The translations under genes and the position numbers were made by a program. Below the pieces are notes generated by a model. It searched no databases. It saw only the letters and a program-made list of their open reading frames with translations, and was not told the DNA's origin. Positions 10,906 through 22,372 of a stretch of 64,000 nt of DNA are shown here, one piece after another (position 1 is the stretch's first letter; every line of letters begins with the position of its first letter). The stretch is taken from contig OZ023217.1 in the NCBI GenBank assembly GCA_963995525.1, positions 28,769,819 to 28,833,818 on the forward strand, written 5' to 3'. Origin of the DNA: Escarpia spicata (taxonomy: Eukaryota > Annelida > Polychaeta > Sabellida > Siboglinidae).

Positions 10906-11990
10906 TTCAGCAGGACTGTTTTATACATCAAATTAATAATGCATGCTATAATGGTATAACTAAATCAATTGTATAAGTTGGGTATTTTATTATTTGAGTA
11001 ACCAGAATCACCTAAATAATTACATAATACGTGACCATCAAACCCTTATTAAAAACCGACCATGTCCCATATAGTATAGGTACTTTCTTAGTACTTTCCT
11101 CTAAACTGTATTGTTTTATTTAAAAAATACTCTTTTTGAGACATTGTCACCAGTAGATTGCCCTTCTATGAAGTAATTCACCCATTTTGACACATATTTT
11201 GATTCTAACTAGTTGCCTTTTTATGATAATTGTATTCCATTTCAAGATCTTCCTGTCAAAACATTGTCATTTAAAAATGTTGTCTTTTATCCATTGAATT
11301 TGTGATGGACTAAACCAGGTGAAGATGCAGCTAGCTTCGCTTTCAAAACATTGGCACTCTTCCCCGGAGCCGTTCAATCTAACGAACGATAAATTACGGA
11401 GCTGTTCAATCTAACGAACGGTACATTATATTGATTGGCACCGACTTGTGTTGTCTCGAAGAAAACGGGTACTGCCACCTGTCAGGTGTTACCGAAACAA
11501 AATTTTATTGGGATAAACATTATTCCATACACCGATTTGTGGAAATGGCGGCCCTGTTAGCAGACGAAAAGGACACCGCAATCTGCAATTTATCGAAAAG
11601 CCTTTTTAAATTCAGAATATTCTGGAGGTTAGTCAACTTAGTGTGGAAGACTCTCTTAATTGCGATTGCAATACCCTTGCCAAAGGCGTGGACATTGCCA
11701 TTAACATGTGCTGTCCCTGAAATGTCAAGACAAATGTCGCAGCAGCGTCACAACTGCTGTCGCCGACAATGACACTGACAGTGCTGTGCCTGTGTGCGTG
11801 GCCTGTGGAGTGTGGTGGTCTTCATTTATCCTCACGACCGAAATATTCGGGGCAGGTCAAAATTCGTGGCACTGAAATCTCGTGTTCTAACGTTCTTGGC
11901 CTATTTTAATACACTGCGTAGTGCGTTGTCTCTCACTGATTCACGTGATACGCGGACAATTTACACATGGACATTGTAATTTGTAGTACG
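10906..11990. other. no gene identified
   Basis: Open frames at 11431-11772 and 11794-11979 have no domain I know. A short ICSTHFK-like string at about 11970-11995 recalls THAP zinc fingers, but the other ligands are absent. Confidence 0.35.
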
Positions 11991-12822
11991 CACTTCAAGT
12001 TCAACGAATTCTGCTAATTGGGTCGTTTTGCATGCGTCGAATCGCGATCACTGCGCAGCGCCGTCTCGTTTGCTGGCGCACAAGTAGTGTATTGTTTCAA
12101 ATCGTATTTTGATGCCCTTTTCTGGTCGCTTACCTCATTCAATGCGGATTATACCGGAGCGTAAGTTGACATTTCATTGCGTCTTTTTCTGGTTGAAATT
12201 TGACCAAAATTATGCTAAATTTAATCGATTTGACGGCATAACTGTGTTTTAATTGTAACCTTTGCATGATTGGATTTTTTGGAACAAAAAATATTGCCTT
12301 AAGACAGATCTATAGGTATTGATTCACTCTGTGTTGAAATTTTGGTGAAGCGCACGAATGCGAAATGTGGTTTTAACGTCATTCAAAACATGCAAGATTT
12401 GTCTAGGCACTTCAACGAATTCCGCAAACTGGGTCGTTTCGCGTGCGTCGATTCGCGATCACCGCAGGCCGTCTCGTTTGCACGGCATCCGGTTAGCGTT
12501 CTGTTTCAACTCGCGTTTTGGCACTCTTTTCCCGGTCGCTTACCTCATTCACTGCGGGATTCTTCCGGAGCGTAAGTTGGCCTTTCATTACGTCTTTTTC
12601 TGATTGAAATTTGACCAAAAGTAACCTAATTTCATCGATTTTATGGCATGACTGTTTTTTAATTGTAATTTTAACACAAGCTGATGTATTAGTAAAGAAA
12701 ACTAGTGTCTTTAGCCAGTTCTATGGGTATTTATTAGTCTATGTTAAACATTTTGGTGTAGAGAACGCAAGAGAAATATGGTTTTAGCGCCGTTGAAAAC
12801 ATGCCACATTTGTCTGATATGA
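11991..12822 (+). repeat. tandem pair of ~0.41-kb units
   Basis: The segment starting CACTTCAA...AACGAATTC at 11991 recurs at 12409, and GGTGAAGCGCACGAATGCG at 12343 recurs in altered form at 12754. Period is about 411-418 bases and the copies differ at perhaps one base in six. The unit is richer in G and C than its surroundings and contains CGCGATCAC. Open frames within it are not conserved between the copies, so I do not call a gene. Confidence 0.75.
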
Positions 12823-14091
12823 CCGATCTGTCAGTCAGACCGACAGTGCGTCACCCTAGCCAGATGCAGATCATGCCTTATTCTATTTCTCTGAATTTAA
12901 ATCAGTACAGAAACAACATTATATGTTCTGACTTTTAGATATGATGTTATTTAAGTTTGTATTTTATGAATATGATTAATTGTATACGCCTATAAGTATA
13001 ATACGGGCCAAGCATGGTAGTCTTACACTTAGCCTTAGGTCAGGACTGGTTACTGCTTACCCTTGGCCTAACATTAAATGCCATTGTTTAATTATGGTTA
13101 TGCATTTATTTAGACTTAGAAATAATATAAATGTCATTATGCAGTAATTTTAATTAATTCTTGTTAGTTACCTATTAAATCAACAATTTGTTAGACAAAC
13201 AAATTTTGAGGTAGAATACGTGAATAATTCGACTTAATTTGTTTTTTTTAATGTTTCATGACAGTCACTTCACAAAATTGCTAAAGCATGTTGTAATATA
13301 AACCATAAAAGCCTTGATCAGTTGTAGCATCATTCATTTCATTGTATGATAACACGCAATACATTAAACACCACAGTTATTCCTCTCAAGTATCACAATT
13401 ATTATGAATTTATGTGTGACAATGCATTATTATATAATTTCACACGGCTCTCTTGAGTAACAGGCAAGGATATGAAAATTATTTCACAAGATTTCCATGT
13501 AGAATCAAAACAATCGTCATTATATGATACACGATGACCTTTTTATTTCAGATATTGTTCGCAGTTACCGGTACATGCAGTGACACTGATCTTACTCTGA
13601 TATATGTCTGACAGTTAACTGTGAAGGTACCAAGCCACAGAGTCGTCTGAATATGACACCCATCACCTGCCTCCATATGTACACATTTAATCTGGCTGAT
13701 TATATATCTGATATCTACATTGAACAATGTCCACTCAACATGACACGAACATTACTTATAGACATCATGTTGAAGAACACAATGTTATTTTGCAAGATAC
13801 TGAAATGTGAACCTTGCTGCACAGATCTTGCAGCCTATTGGCATTAAATTATGAGACAATCAATTTCCAATATTACAAAAAGACTGTATTATGAGCAGAG
13901 CAGACTTCTTCTTCATGGCTTGCCTCCCATGGGCCATGGGGAGTAACGCAGAAAGCAGTTTTGCATTTGGCATATTTGGATTCAGCATCGGGATACTGTG
14001 AACAATTTATAAACATTACTTCATCAAGTTCATGTTAAAATGCGGAACATTACATTATGAAACATTGACAACTGATTACTGGTCTGTACAG

Positions 14092-14212
14092 AGCATGCAG
14101 CATTCATCCAACCTGTCATGACACAGTCACACATAGACACAGTGAACTACACAGAGCCTGCAGCATTCATCCAACCTGTCATGACACAGTCACACATAGA
14201 CACAGTGAACTA
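14092..14212 (+). repeat. two tandem ~60-base units inside S1
   Basis: ACAGAGC[A/C]TGCAGCATTC followed by ATCCAACCTGTCATGACAC and AGTCACACATAGACACAGTG occurs twice in direct succession. The S2 counterpart (about 22706-22764) has a single unit, so this duplication arose after S1 and S2 separated. Confidence 0.9.
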
Positions 14213-14249
14213 GGAGTATGAATATTGCATTTCTTTATTATGTATTTAT

Positions 14250-14730
14250 CTGTTCAGTTTGTGTGCTATTTAGCCAATATTTAGTTATTAATAAAGTTAT
14301 TGTTAATGCTGTATGGCTAGTTAATGTATATTTATAAAGTGGTGGTAAACATTGCATAAATTATATATAACCGTCTTCATAATTATGGACATTTCAGCCT
14401 TTTATCGAAATGTAGTGGTCAGTCGTTAGCGTGCTAATATTAGCCAATATTAACTTATTAATTAAGTTACTATTAATGTGAAATGACTGGTTAATGTACA
14501 TTTATTACCATAATTAATGTGGTTTACTGCTTTCATAAATTGTACAAATATCTTCATGATCATGGACATTATGGCCTTTAATTGGAACGTTTTGGTCTGT
14601 TGAGTTTTGCATGGTACATAACTAAAATTAACTAATTAATTGCATTAATTTGGTTATAATTGGTACTAAAAATATTAAATATTGTAAATTTATTACTCTT
14701 GTTAATGTGTTTGAAAACCCTGAAGACAGT
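14250..14730 (+). repeat. ~185-base degenerate tandem repeats in S1
   Basis: The motif GCTA[A/T]TTAGCCAATATTTA followed by TTAATTAAGTTATTATTAAT, GACTGGTTAATGTATATTTA and TCATAATCATGGACATTATG recurs about every 185 bases, roughly 2.5 times. The same array in S2 spans about 22800-23720. Rich in TTAATTAA-like palindromes. Confidence 0.75.
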
Positions 14731-15767
14731 ATTTAAATATATGTATAAATAAAAAAGTTATGACGTTTTAAAGCAAATATTTATCAATAGAAAACACAAA
14801 AATGAGTCCATTTTGCCATTGTAAAAGATACACAAAAATGTTGCTATTTTTCTGTCTTAAAATCGCAATATCTTTTGATCTATTAAAGATATCTTAATAA
14901 AATAAACAGTAATGTGATCCTTGACATATTGCCTTTAATTTAAGCCCATTCCCAATGTTCTAGCATGATATAAAAATAGATAGATCTCTGTCAGTCAGAC
15001 CGACAGCGCATCACCTGACTAAGCCAGATGCAGATCATGACTTATTCCATTTCTCTAAATTTAAATTATTACAGAAACAACATATGTTCTGACTTTTAAA
15101 TATATTATTTAATTTAAAGTTTCTATTTTATGAGTATGATTATAGTATATATGGTAATATGACAGGCCAAGCAGGGTAGTTTTAGGCCAGGGCTGGTTAC
15201 TGCTTACCCTACCCTGGCTTAGGCCCTAGGCTCTAGGCTTGGGATTGGCATGGCTTATGCCATTATTTATGGTTATGCTTTTATTTAGAGTCTAAATTTT
15301 AGACTTAGAAATAATAAAAATTTCATTATGCAGTAATTTTAATTAATTCTTGTTAGTTACCTATTAAATCAACAGTTTGTTAGAAAAGTTGTTTTTGAGG
15401 TAAAATACATAAATAATTTGACTTATTATTTATTTTATAATATGTTTTATGACAAACAGTCACAAAAATTGCTAAAGCATGTTGTAAATGTAATATAAAC
15501 CATAAATGCCTTGATCAGTTGTAGCATTCGTTTCATTGTGGGTCATTCCATGTGAACGCAACCAAAATTCCTGAAATTTGTTGCCCTCATCTCTAAAATT
15601 TTTGAATAAATCGGTTTGGTGAAAGTCTCGCGAGTGATTTATTGAATACATCATTATGCTTATCAACTTGGTGCACATTAACCATACACTGTATTTATGT
15701 TCTAAGTATATGTATGTGATCTATACATTGTAGAGAAAAATTCCACAAAGTTTCATGACACACCCGT

Positions 15768-16390
15768 AGCAAAAAATTCTATAGAAAACTCTAAATTTCC
15801 TATAGTATTCTATAGAAAACTATAAATTGGCTATGGAAATCTTAATTTCCTACAGAATTCTATAGAATATTCTATAGAATTCTATAGAATATGCGATGGT
15901 TTTTAAAGAACCTATAGTTTTCTGTAAGATTCTATAAAAAACTATAGAATATTCTATAGAATCCTATAGTTTTTAGGTAACCTATAGGTTTTTTGTAGGA
16001 ATATATAGAAAACTATAGGATATTCTATAGAATCCTATAGTTTAAGACAACCTATAGGTTTTTTGTAGGAATTTAGAAAACTTTTTAGTTTTTAGAGAAC
16101 CTATAATTTTCTCTAGGATTTTAAAGAAAACTATAGAATATTCTATAGAATCCTATAGTTTTTAGAGAACCTATAGTTTTTTGTAGGATTTTATAGAATA
16201 TTCTATACAATCCTATAGTTTTTAGAGAACCTATAGTTTTTTTGTAGGATTCTACAGAAAACTAGAATATTCTATACAATCCTATATATTTTAGAGAACC
16301 TATAGTTTTTTGTAGGATTCTACAGAAAACTATAGAATATTCTATAGAATTCTATAGTTTTTAGATAATCTATGGTTTTCTGTAGAAATG
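15768..16390 (+). repeat. left CTATAG palindrome array
   Basis: TTCTATAGAA, ACTATAGAATATTCTATAG and CCTATAGTTTTTAGAGAACC-like words repeat in units of about 55-70 bases some nine times, with most words self-complementary. Sequence changes between units are small. The same words fill the right array. No protein is encoded. Confidence 0.9.
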
Positions 16391-17244
16391 TTATTTTAGT
16401 TTCTGTGGAAACTTGTAACCACTGTTTTAGAAACATGTATACATTTTTTGTGTTATGTACATGTGATGGATGTTACATATAAATATATATATGTCAGTAC
16501 GTAGTAAACTAAAACGATGCTACTGTATTATTTTATACCGAAACATTCAGCTAGGAGTATATAGTTATGAATCCGGCAGCGCCGCTACCGCATCCCATAA
16601 TGTTATTACCCGTGAGTCATTTCAGCGCGTAATGTTCAATTTCAAACAGAAGAAGGCCAGATGACCTAGCGCGAAGTCGGTAGATTGCGGACAGAGTCAT
16701 TATAATGAAGACATTTCGGCCATTCATGCCATGAGACAAACGGTAGGACGATGCCAAAGATTGCTGTGTGTTGTTTTTATAACTATTTGACCCACAGAGT
16801 AAAATACTGTTAACAATATTACGAAATAGTTATAGATATACAGCCGTTTGCGTAACCGCCAATTCTAACCTGCATCGATGCAACGATTTTATCTCGTTTT
16901 CTATACCAAATCGATCATTCCGTCACTCCATATTGTTTGTGTATGTAAATTATTGTTTGAGGTACACACCGAGCATTATTTTCTTATCAATTATTTTACA
17001 TTTAGCCAGATGGTAAAGTTGCCTCGACCCATATTATCTATACTAATGTATGTAATGCCTAATGGCAATGCCAATGATTTAAACAACTATTTATTTTGAT
17101 TCATAATAACAATATTAACAATTTAGTTGTCTGTTTGGTAATGTTACTAATCCTGATAATAGTGATATATATAAAGGTAAATTACTGTCACAGTACTAGA
17201 CCTACTTGTTCAAAAATTATATGGGTACCGACTACTGCCGATAA

Positions 17245-17305
17245 TGGGAACTGGTGGCGAAGTGGTAAAGCACCGGTTGAGGGGACTGGACTCGAATTCA
17301 ACTAT
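17245..17305 (+). repeat. tRNA-like SINE head fragment
   Basis: GGTGGCGAAGTGGTAAAGCA followed about 28 bases later by GACTCGAATTC resembles Pol III A and B boxes. There is no acceptor stem pairing, so it is not a tRNA gene. It is probably a decayed SINE head inside the larger element. Confidence 0.45.
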
Positions 17306-17851
17306 TGGCCACAGTTTAAAAAAACTTGGGAAATATTGTTCTCTTGGAAAATACACTAGGCCATCTGTTAGGCATGTAGATGAGGATATTATGAGATAAA
17401 ACCACAGTGCAACATTGTAATAGGACTTTGCTGAATAATAAGTATTTGTCAAAATGTTCCATTTTTTAGATTTAGGATGTATAATATAAGCCACACATAT
17501 TGCATTTTTATTGTGTTCTGTTCCATTTATTTCAGATTGGTGTCATCACTGATGTCCAAAAGCAAAATTTGTCCATTCTGACAGCACTGATACCAATATA
17601 AGTGGTATAGTGTTTGTGTGTATGCATTCTGAATTATTGAATATTATGATAACATACCTTGTACAATTATAATGTATATTGCAATAGAGAACTCAGAATC
17701 AATTTATTTGACCAATAAATATGGTACATGTGTAAGGTTTCAGGGCAAAGCGCAATAGTGTAAATATTATCTTAAAATTGACATGATATTGAATATCTCA
17801 ATACTACAAAATCATAACGAACGATATTTAGACCCAGACTATTTTTTTTTA

Positions 17852-18006
17852 CAGTAGAACCTGTCTTGGATAACCACCTGCTTTCTCAGTTCCTCTTGAA
17901 ATTTACCATATTTTCAATGTTTATTGACCTGTCATGGGCGACCAACCGTCTTCAAAGACCACTTTTGCTAAGCTGAAGTGGCTGTCACTCAAGACAGGTT
18001 CTACTG
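17852..18006 (+). mobile_element. 155-base MITE with TA target duplication
   Basis: The ends CAGTAGAACCTGTCTTG and CAAGACAGGTTCTACTG are exact reverse complements over 17 bases, and TA lies on each side (17850-17851, 18007-18008). These traits are those of Tc1/mariner-type MITEs. It is nested inside the 4.6-kb element. Confidence 0.9.
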
Positions 18007-18813
18007 TACATTTCAATTCTGCAATTTTGCCTAGGCAAATATGTCACCAGAACCGCATGATGTTTATTGTATTTTACCCTTAAACCCTTCCTATATATAC
18101 TATTGTTATGCACTGGTAATAATGCACGAGTGTATAAATACAGTGTGGTATGCCACGTTCCAAGTAATGGAAGAAAATCATTCAACCATGCCAATGATGT
18201 TCAGTCAGAATGACTGACCCAACAACAGTTTCTAATCTAACATTCTAGAAGTGTTGAGAAACAACTCATCTTGCTTAGAGTCACTATCAACTGTTCACCC
18301 CTACCCTCTTGACACTATCATGCCAAGTGATTTCGGTTTTCTCTTTCTACCACACGTTTTCCTTGGAATACCATGTTGTACTTGTTTCAAAATACTGTGG
18401 TAGTATACCAGCGGATATGGGTCAAATTCATTGACATGTATTTAAATACAAATAATCTTGAAGGGTTAAAATATGATAAAATAAAAAAACTATATATTTC
18501 AATACAAATATGTATTAAAGGTAAGCAAAAATAATGGCAAATCTTATATTGAGATATGTTGTTTATCAACATAATTTGACAATGTTATGTACAAAAATGA
18601 CATGAGATGTCGCTTACTGACTGGCAATCTTTGGTGTTTGTACCATGTATGAAAATACCATGTTGTACCTGTTTCAAAATACCATGGTAGTATACCCGAG
18701 TACAGTGTATATCAAGTCACTGGCACTGGAACAGGGAAAGGGGCGTTCCAAAAAAACCCACCTTGAGGTTCTCCAGACATCTCGATCTGCACCCCCTTGA
18801 GGCTCGCTGAAAA

Positions 18814-18848
18814 AAACCACATAAAGGCAGAGTGCCTTTATGTGGTTT
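18814..18848. repeat. perfect 16-bp hairpin
   Basis: AAACCACATAAAGGCA, a three-base loop GAG, and its exact reverse complement. The surroundings are C-rich on one side (CACCCCC...). No U-run follows on either strand. It sits within the 4.6-kb transposon, about two thirds of the way along. Confidence 0.85.
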
Positions 18849-19504
18849 AATAAGCACCCCCATTCCGCAATATTTAGGGGTAATCCTATCTCCAGCCCCC
18901 ATATACCACAAACTGCACACCCCTTCCAAATGTTGGGGAGCTAAGCTCCTAATTAACAAATATTAGGGACTAAGCCCCCCCCCCCCGGCAGGTTCCAATG
19001 CCTATGTAAGTAAAACAAGTATTACCATGTTTAATTTGTTTCCTACATGGATGTTAATTGATGTGTATTTTAGCAGTAATATATTTAATGTTTCCAACAA
19101 TATTTTTCTTGCTATCCCTGTTGTGAATGTCATTGTGACATGTAGTCTGTGCTATTTCAGATAATGGCTCATTACTGTTCATGGGTATTTAAGGATCAAT
19201 TTCTTGATATGTATGCTCAATAGTCTATTTGTTGTGTTTATCATATACTTAATTGTTCATATTGTATTATAATGTATACATAAGGATTTGAGAAATGATT
19301 TGTGTCATTATTAGCATTGCTTGCATTTATGTACACGTATGCTCAATAGACTTTATTTTGTATTTGTTTTATTTGGTCATTCAATATGCTTGGACATTAC
19401 TGTAGATTGCCTATATGATTAATGTATTTGAATATATAATATAATACAAATATTTGAACATTAACATGCACCTCTGTTAATGAGGATGTCATACATAATA
19501 TTTT

Positions 19505-19880
19505 CTGCAGGATATATTCTGTAGGATACATCCTACAGGAAATAGCCTATAGGATATTTCTTATAGAAAATACTATAGGATATTTCCTATAGTTTTCTAT
19601 AGAAAATTTCCTATAGAGTATTCTATAAAAAAAACTATAGAAAATGTCCTGTAGTTTTCTGTAGAAAACTGCAAAAATCCTGTAGTTTTCTATAGAAAAT
19701 TTCCTATAGTTTTCCATAGAAAATTTCCTATAGTTTTCTAAGGAAAACCGCAAAAATCCTGTTGTTTTCTATAGACAATTTCCTGTAGTTTTCTATAAAA
19801 AATGTCCTATAGTTTTCTATAGAAAACCGCAAAAATCCTGTAGTTTTCCATAGAAAATTTCCTATAGTTTTCTTTTTGCT
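19505..19880 (+). repeat. right CTATAG palindrome array
   Basis: Units of about 50 bases with TCCTATAGTTTTCTATAGAA and CCGCAAAAATCCTGTAG repeat six or seven times. The open frame at 19547-19753 (minus), a Met-Glu-Asn-Tyr-Arg-Lys repeat, is a by-product of this array. Confidence 0.9.
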
Positions 19881-20544
19881 AAGGGCAGGTTAAAGGTTGA
19901 AGAGATATTAACCTGTGAAATATAAGTAATTTTATTTATTTTTAAGAAGCCGTCACAAAATGTCTAAGTCCCAAATTTCAAATTGCCGTAACTCGAAAAC
20001 TACTGAAGCTACCGGTAGATCAAATTTTGGATTCTTGCTTATCTTTCCAAAGGCTTTCACCAAGCTGGTTCATTCAAAAATTGAAGAGATGAGTGTAGCA
20101 CCCATTGGTTGTGTTCACATGGAATGACCCTTGTGTGTGACATCATGCAATACATTAAACACCACAGTTATACCTCTCAAGTATCACAATTATGAATTTA
20201 TGTGTGACATAATTACTATAGAATTTCACACTGCTCTGTTGAGTAACAGAAGCAGGGATATGAAAATGATTTCACAAGATTTGCATGTAGAATCAAAACA
20301 GTTATCATTATATGATACACGTACGATGGCCTTTTTATTTCAGATACTGTTCGCAATTACATGCAGTAACACTGATCTTATGCTGATCTGTATCAGACAG
20401 TTAACTGTGAAGGTACCAAGCCACAGAGTCATCTGAATATGACACCCATCACCTGCCTGCATACATACACATTTAATCTGGTTAATTGTATCTGATATCT
20501 ACATTGAACAGTGTCCACTCAACATGACACGAACATTACTTATA

Positions 20545-22372
20545 CAACATCCAAGATATTTATTCACAGACTACATTCGGTTAATACTGTTTTGGTAGTG
20601 GCATCTGTAGCGACATGCATACATTATGATAAAAACATAGTACATACTTAACATATGTAAACAATACAATAAATTATGTATATAAAAGTAAGAGCAGCTA
20701 TACTGGGAGGAAATATAATATTGAAGAATAATGGTGGAGATATGGTATCATCACCCAGGGGGAGCATTTTGTTGATGTTAATTAGACCCCAAAGTGATGA
20801 TGCCACAATACGTAATCAAGTTGAGAATGTGGTATGATATACAATTTAAAACGAACATATTTACAATATGAAAGACAGGCATTAATACCTGATACTTATT
20901 GTTTACCGATAAAATAGAGAACACATTGATTTTTGAAACTGACAACAGTTTTTTTACTTTAGATGGTAGGTTATTCCACAATGATGTGCTAGTATATTTT
21001 AGAGACTTCGTGACTGTGTTTGGAAGATGTTATTGGATGATTTAGATCTTGTACAATAACTGTGAGATATGCCAGGAATTACCTTTTTAAGATAATTTGG
21101 AGTTTACCATTTACAATGTTGTACATAATAGTACATTTCAGAAGAATAAATCTTTGACGAACATTTAACCATTTTAGAGATGTTAACATATCAGAGACGT
21201 GGGTCCTGTGATGGCACCCCAGGATAATATGCATTCCTCGATTCTGTAATTTCTGAAGTCTTGTTATGTTAGAATCTGAGCAAACATCCCATAGAGTACT
21301 ACAATAATCCAAATGAGGTAATACCATGGTGTTATATAATGTAACCCGACTCGAGAGAGGAATAAATGGACTAGTACGTTTTAATACACCGAGTGACCTG
21401 TTGATTATATGTATAACATTTTCTGCAAATGTGTTAAATGTGAGATCCTGATCCATAGTGACACCAAGATATTTATAAGATTCAGCCTGTTCAATTTGTT
21501 TACCTTGTAGAGATGGATCTAGAGTTGGAGCATTTAGATGTTTACGTTTTTGTCTTGAACACAGTAGCATGCTTACATGAGGTTCTACCAATGTGAAGAG
21601 TGAGTTTGTTGGCATCTAACCAGTTACTAACATTGCATAGATCTGTTTGAAGAATATGGGTGATATCATGAATGTTGTTAGTAAGATTATCTGGAGTATA
21701 GAATGCAGTATCGTCAGCATACACCAATCAGAATTAATTCCATAGTACAGGTATGATAGTTTGTCCATGAGTATATTGTGATTCACAGTGTCAAATGCCT
21801 TCCTTAGGTCTAAAGCAATCAGTCCAATTAGACCACTACAGTTTGTTGATTGGTAAATATCCACCATGATGTTGTGAAGACTGGTTTGAGTCGAGTGACG
21901 TTGTCGGAATCCGGATTGGTCGGAACAGAAAATGTTATTATCCGCAAGAAATGTATACAGCTGTTGATGAACAAGTTTCTCTAACAGTTTACTGATGATA
22001 GGGAGCAGAGAAATAGGCCTATAGTTACCAACGTCCAGCTTAGACCCTTGTTTGAATATAGCTGACACCTTAGCACATTTCCAGTCAGATGGTACCCTTC
22101 TAGATGTGAGGGATAGGTTGACCAGATACGCTATACTGTCACTTATGGCTGGTGCAGCTATCTTCAGTATCCTGGCTGGGATGTTATCCAGACCAGTCGC
22201 CTTGTTGTTCTTGAGGCCCCTGAGAAATGTTCCCACATCTTCTGCCGAAATGTTGTTAAAGTGGAATTTTGTTGATGTCCTGGCTTTGATGAGGTATGTT
22301 TTGTAACTTAATGATGAATGAATCTTATTGGCCAGTTTCTTACCAATGTTCACAAAGAATGAGTTGAATTCA
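20545..22372 (-). mobile_element. CR1-group LINE, truncated and frameshifted
   Basis: Read on the minus strand from 22353 it encodes the RT core: NNKATGLDNIPARILK, PSDWKCAKVSAIFKQGSK, NYRPISLLPIISKLLEKLVH, QSGFRQRHSTQTSL, IALDLRKAFDTVNH. A frameshift near 21730 is followed by the catalytic VYADDTAFYT box and then SYKYLGVTMDQDLTF and PHLDYCSTLWD; LWNNLPSKV lies at 20981. A deletion separates the RT fingers from YADD. TTATA flanks it (20540-20544, 22373-22377). The uninterrupted site is at 13755-13760 in S1. Confidence 0.92.

Larger units (their letters stand above)
12822..14984 (+). repeat. S1: first copy of a ~2.2-kb duplicated segment
   Basis: It begins CTGTCAGTCAGACCGACAG and ends at the next occurrence of that string (14989). 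It matches S2 along its length once two insertions in S2 are removed. S1 therefore preserves the empty sites TTGT near 13335-13345 and TTATA at 13755-13760. It has no coding content. The CTGTCAGTCAGACCGACAG boundary string is itself an imperfect inverted repeat. Confidence 0.85.
15540..20130 (+). mobile_element. 4.59-kb DNA transposon with CTATAG-rich subterminal arrays
   Basis: Terminal inverted repeats start GGGTCATTCCATGTGAAC and match over 26 bases with one mismatch, then continue as a weaker match for about 85 bases (CTCATCTCT...AATTTTTGAAT...TTGGTGAAAG on each inner side). Flanks carry TTGT on each side (15536-15539 and 20131-20134); S1 has one TTGT at the same point. Inside each end is an array of short CTATAG palindromes. 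No transposase-like frame was found in the 3.1-kb interior, so this is probably non-autonomous. I cannot assign it to a superfamily. Confidence 0.8.

Noticed and set aside
11794..11995. THAP zinc finger
   Set aside because: An ICSTHFK-like string is present, but the first Cys pair and the AVPTIF-type motif are not at the right distances or in the same frame.
15768..16390. CRISPR array
   Set aside because: Units differ, there are no unique spacers of constant length, and the host DNA is animal.
18717..18959. 80-residue minus-strand frame
   Set aside because: It covers the hairpin and C-rich DNA in the CTATAG element and resembles no family.
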